A DNA stretch of 48,367 nt from Paraburkholderia oxyphila NBRC 105797 (GTDB lineage Bacteria; Pseudomonadota; Gammaproteobacteria; Burkholderiales; Burkholderiaceae): NCBI RefSeq assembly GCF_000685075.1, contig NZ_BAYD01000074.1, forward strand, positions 1 through 48,367, in the 5' to 3' direction. A program made the translations under genes and the position numbers. The notes under the pieces were generated by a model, which searched no databases, was not told the DNA's origin, and worked only from the letters and a program-made list of their open reading frames with translations. Below, piece by piece: positions 46,539-48,367 of this stretch. How positions within the stretch are numbered: position 1 is the first letter of the stretch; each line of letters starts with the position of its first letter.

Positions 46539-47753
46539 ATGCAGAGCGACAACAAGAGCCTGCCGCTGGCAGGCGTACGCGTCCTCGATCTTTCGCGCGT
46601 GCTGGCCGGCCCGTGGAGCGCAATGGTGCTCGGCGACCTCGGCGCGGAAGTCATCAAGGTCGAGCATCCCGATCGCGGCGACGACACGCGCGACTGGGGC
46701 GTGCGTGTCGGCAAGACCGAGACCGCGTACTTCAACAGCGTGAACCGCAACAAGCGTTCGATCACGCTCGATCTGCAAACGCCCGAAGGCCAGCAGATCG
46801 CGCGCGAGCTGGCGAAGACCAGCGACATCTTCATCCAGAATTTCAAGTTCGGCGGCGCGGCGAAGCTGGGCCTTGGTTATGAAGCGCTGAGCGCGGAGAA
46901 CCCGCGTCTGATCTATTGCTCGATTACCGGTTACGACCGCACCGGGCCCGAGGCTAAGCGCCCCGGCTACGACCTCGTCGTGCAAGGCGAAGCGGGCCTG
47001 ATGGCGCTGAACGGCGAAGCGGACCAGCCGCCGCTGAAATTCGGCGTGGCCGCCGTCGACCTGTTCACGGGCATGTATTCGGCGCAGGCGATGCTCGCCG
47101 CGCTCTACGAGCGCGAGCGCACCGGGCGCGGGCGCCACATCGAAATGGCGCTGTTCGACTGCGGCCTCATGATCACCGCTTACTACGGGCTCGAAGCGCT
47201 GCTGCTGGGCGAAGATCCGCCGCGCTACGGCAACGCGCATCCGTCCATCGTGCCTTATGGCGTGTTCGATGCGGCCGACGGCCCGCTCGTCATCACCGTG
47301 GGCAACAACGCCCAGTTCGAGCGCTTTTGCCGCGAGGTGATCGAGCGCCCCGACCTCGCCGACGACGCGCGCTACAAGACCAACATCCTGCGCGGACAGC
47401 ACCGCGAGACGCTCGTGCCGGAACTCGAGCGCGAACTGGGCAGCCGCCCCCGCAAGCTGTTGCTCGAACGTCTTGCGCAAGCGGGTATTCCGTGCGGCGA
47501 AGTGGCGGGCCTGCGCGAAGCGCTGCTCTCGCCGCGCGCTACGCAAGGCGGACTCGTCACGCAGCAGCCGCATCCGCACACGGAATGCGGCACGACACCG
47601 GTGCTCGCGCCGCCGTGGCGCTTCGACGGCGAACGCATGCCCGTGCGCCGCGCGCCGCCGCAACTGGGTGAAGGCACGCGCGACGTGCTGGAATCGACGC
47701 TGGGCTATTCGGCGGAAAAGCTCGCCGAACTCAAGAGCAAAGGCGTTATTTGA
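46539..47753 (+). CDS. CaiB/BaiF-family (class III) CoA-transferase
   Basis: A 404-residue class III CoA-transferase that moves CoA between carboxylic acids through an Asp-bound acyl intermediate. The start motif PLAGVRVLDLSRVLAGPWSAMVLGDLGAEVIKVEHP is at the N-terminus. The expected catalytic D174 lies in AAVDLFTGMYS (Frc D169). GRGRHIEMALFD follows. I choose the ATG at 46539 over the upstream frame because AGGAG precedes it and the motif begins soon after. Activation of a dicarboxylate from succinyl-CoA would fit the operon; this is inference. Confidence 0.93.
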   Translation: MQSDNKSLPLAGVRVLDLSRVLAGPWSAMVLGDLGAEVIKVEHPDRGDDTRDWGVRVGKTETAYFNSVNRNKRSITLDLQTPEGQQIARELAKTSDIFIQNFKFGGAAKLGLGYEALSAENPRLIYCSITGYDRTGPEAKRPGYDLVVQGEAGLMALNGEADQPPLKFGVAAVDLFTGMYSAQAMLAALYERERTGRGRHIEMALFDCGLMITAYYGLEALLLGEDPPRYGNAHPSIVPYGVFDAADGPLVITVGNNAQFERFCREVIERPDLADDARYKTNILRGQHRETLVPELERELGSRPRKLLLERLAQAGIPCGEVAGLREALLSPRATQGGLVTQQPHPHTECGTTPVLAPPWRFDGERMPVRRAPPQLGEGTRDVLESTLGYSAEKLAELKSKGVI

Positions 47754-47787
47754 TCGGTTTGAAATCAGTTGGATCAGGAGGAGTGCT

Positions 47788-48367
47788 GTGAAAATTCTCG
47801 TACCCGTCAAGCGCGTGGTGGATTACAACGTCAAGGTTCGCGTGAAGTCCGATGGCACAGGCGTGGATATCGCGAACGTCAAGTTCTCGATGAATCCGTT
47901 CGATGAAATCGCCGTGGAAGAAGCGGTGCGATTGAAAGAAGCAGGCGTGGCGACGGAAGTGATCGCCGTGTCCGCCGGTGTGGCGCAAGCGCAGGAAACG
48001 CTGCGCACGGCGCTGGCGATCGGTGCGGATCGCGCCGTGTTGATCGAATCGAATGAGGATCTGCAACCGCTCGCCGTGGCGAAGCTTTTGAAGGCGCTCG
48101 TCGATAAAGAACAGCCCTCGTTGGTCATTCTCGGCAAGCAGGCCATCGACGACGATTCGAACCAGACTGGCCAGATGCTGGCCGCTTTGGCTGGTCTGCC
48201 CCAGGCAACGTTCGCTTCGAAGATCACCATCGCCGATGGCAAAGCCACGGTTGCGCGTGAAGTCGATGGCGGCGCGGAAACGCTGTCCCTGCAATTGCCC
48301 GCCGTGGTGACCACCGACCTTCGTTTGAACGAGCCGCGCTACGTCACGCTGCCGAACATCATGAAGG
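47788..48367 (+). CDS. etfB: electron-transfer flavoprotein beta subunit (partial)
   Basis: The gene starts with GTG at 47788, after AGGAGG, and runs off the right end, so only 193 codons are visible. The product begins KILVPVKRVVDYNVKVRV and contains NPFDEIAVEEAVRLKEAG, then LVILGKQAIDDDSNQTGQMLAALAGLPQ (AMP-binding region) and a PAVVTTDLRLNEPRY segment. These are diagnostic of EtfB, which carries electrons from acyl-CoA dehydrogenases to the quinone pool through ETF-QO. It lies 34 bp after the CoA-transferase. An etfA gene is expected just beyond the window. Confidence 0.96.
   Translation, partial: MKILVPVKRVVDYNVKVRVKSDGTGVDIANVKFSMNPFDEIAVEEAVRLKEAGVATEVIAVSAGVAQAQETLRTALAIGADRAVLIESNEDLQPLAVAKLLKALVDKEQPSLVILGKQAIDDDSNQTGQMLAALAGLPQATFASKITIADGKATVAREVDGGAETLSLQLPAVVTTDLRLNEPRYVTLPNIMK

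Overview
The window looks like chromosomal DNA from a high-GC betaproteobacterium, most likely Paraburkholderia or Burkholderia. The grounds are the gene set (sdhCDAB-sdhE-gltA beside a GntR regulator, mdh, a CitE-like lyase, prpD and acnA), the strong G/C third-position bias, and protein wording typical of that group. This assignment is inference from remembered gene order, not a database result. I see no tRNA, rRNA, CRISPR array, complete insertion sequence or replication origin.

Left part (1-18.3 kb). After an AT-rich edge without a confident gene come an alpha/beta hydrolase (-) and a VOC-family protein (+). A TCA-cycle supercluster follows. On the minus strand, reading right to left, are a GntR/UTRA regulator, sdhC, sdhD, sdhA, sdhB, sdhE and gltA. 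On the plus strand, diverging from the regulator, are mdh, a CitE-like lyase, a small secreted MliC-like protein, prpD and acnA. The divergent region holds a perfect 20-bp palindrome 8 bp upstream of a near-consensus sigma-70 promoter, so the GntR protein probably controls itself and mdh. Two stacked terminators follow acnA. A YigZ-family protein, a small membrane protein and an unrecognised protein come next.

Middle part (18.3-34.3 kb). This holds a stand-alone IS630-like helix-turn-helix protein, a membrane-bound diguanylate cyclase, and a convergent pair made of a low-affinity phosphate transporter (Pit) and a polyphosphate kinase 2. A second VOC protein, a lipoprotein and a small exported protein lie in a stretch with AT-rich spacers. 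A four-gene export operon follows: an outer-membrane factor, a YhiI-like membrane fusion protein, an RbbA-like double-ATPase/permease and a YhhJ-like permease.

Right part (34.6-48.4 kb). A six-gene Mrp/Pha cation/proton antiporter operon (fused AB, then C, D, E, F, G) converges on a LysR regulator. That regulator diverges from an acyl-CoA operon: a fused enoyl-CoA hydratase/3-hydroxyacyl-CoA dehydrogenase, two unequal acyl-CoA dehydrogenases, a CaiB-type CoA-transferase, and etfB cut by the window edge. The order recalls pim-type dicarboxylate beta-oxidation. The spacer between regulator and operon carries a TGTCAAA-N5-TTTGACA palindrome with extra half sites, a good candidate LysR operator.

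Most of the window is well-understood metabolism. The less ordinary points are the putative TCA operator, the MliC-like protein among TCA genes, coding minisatellites in two enzymes, the asymmetric dehydrogenase pair, a possible short RNA after acnA, and the IS630-like orphan. I did not find a convincing, wholly new system.
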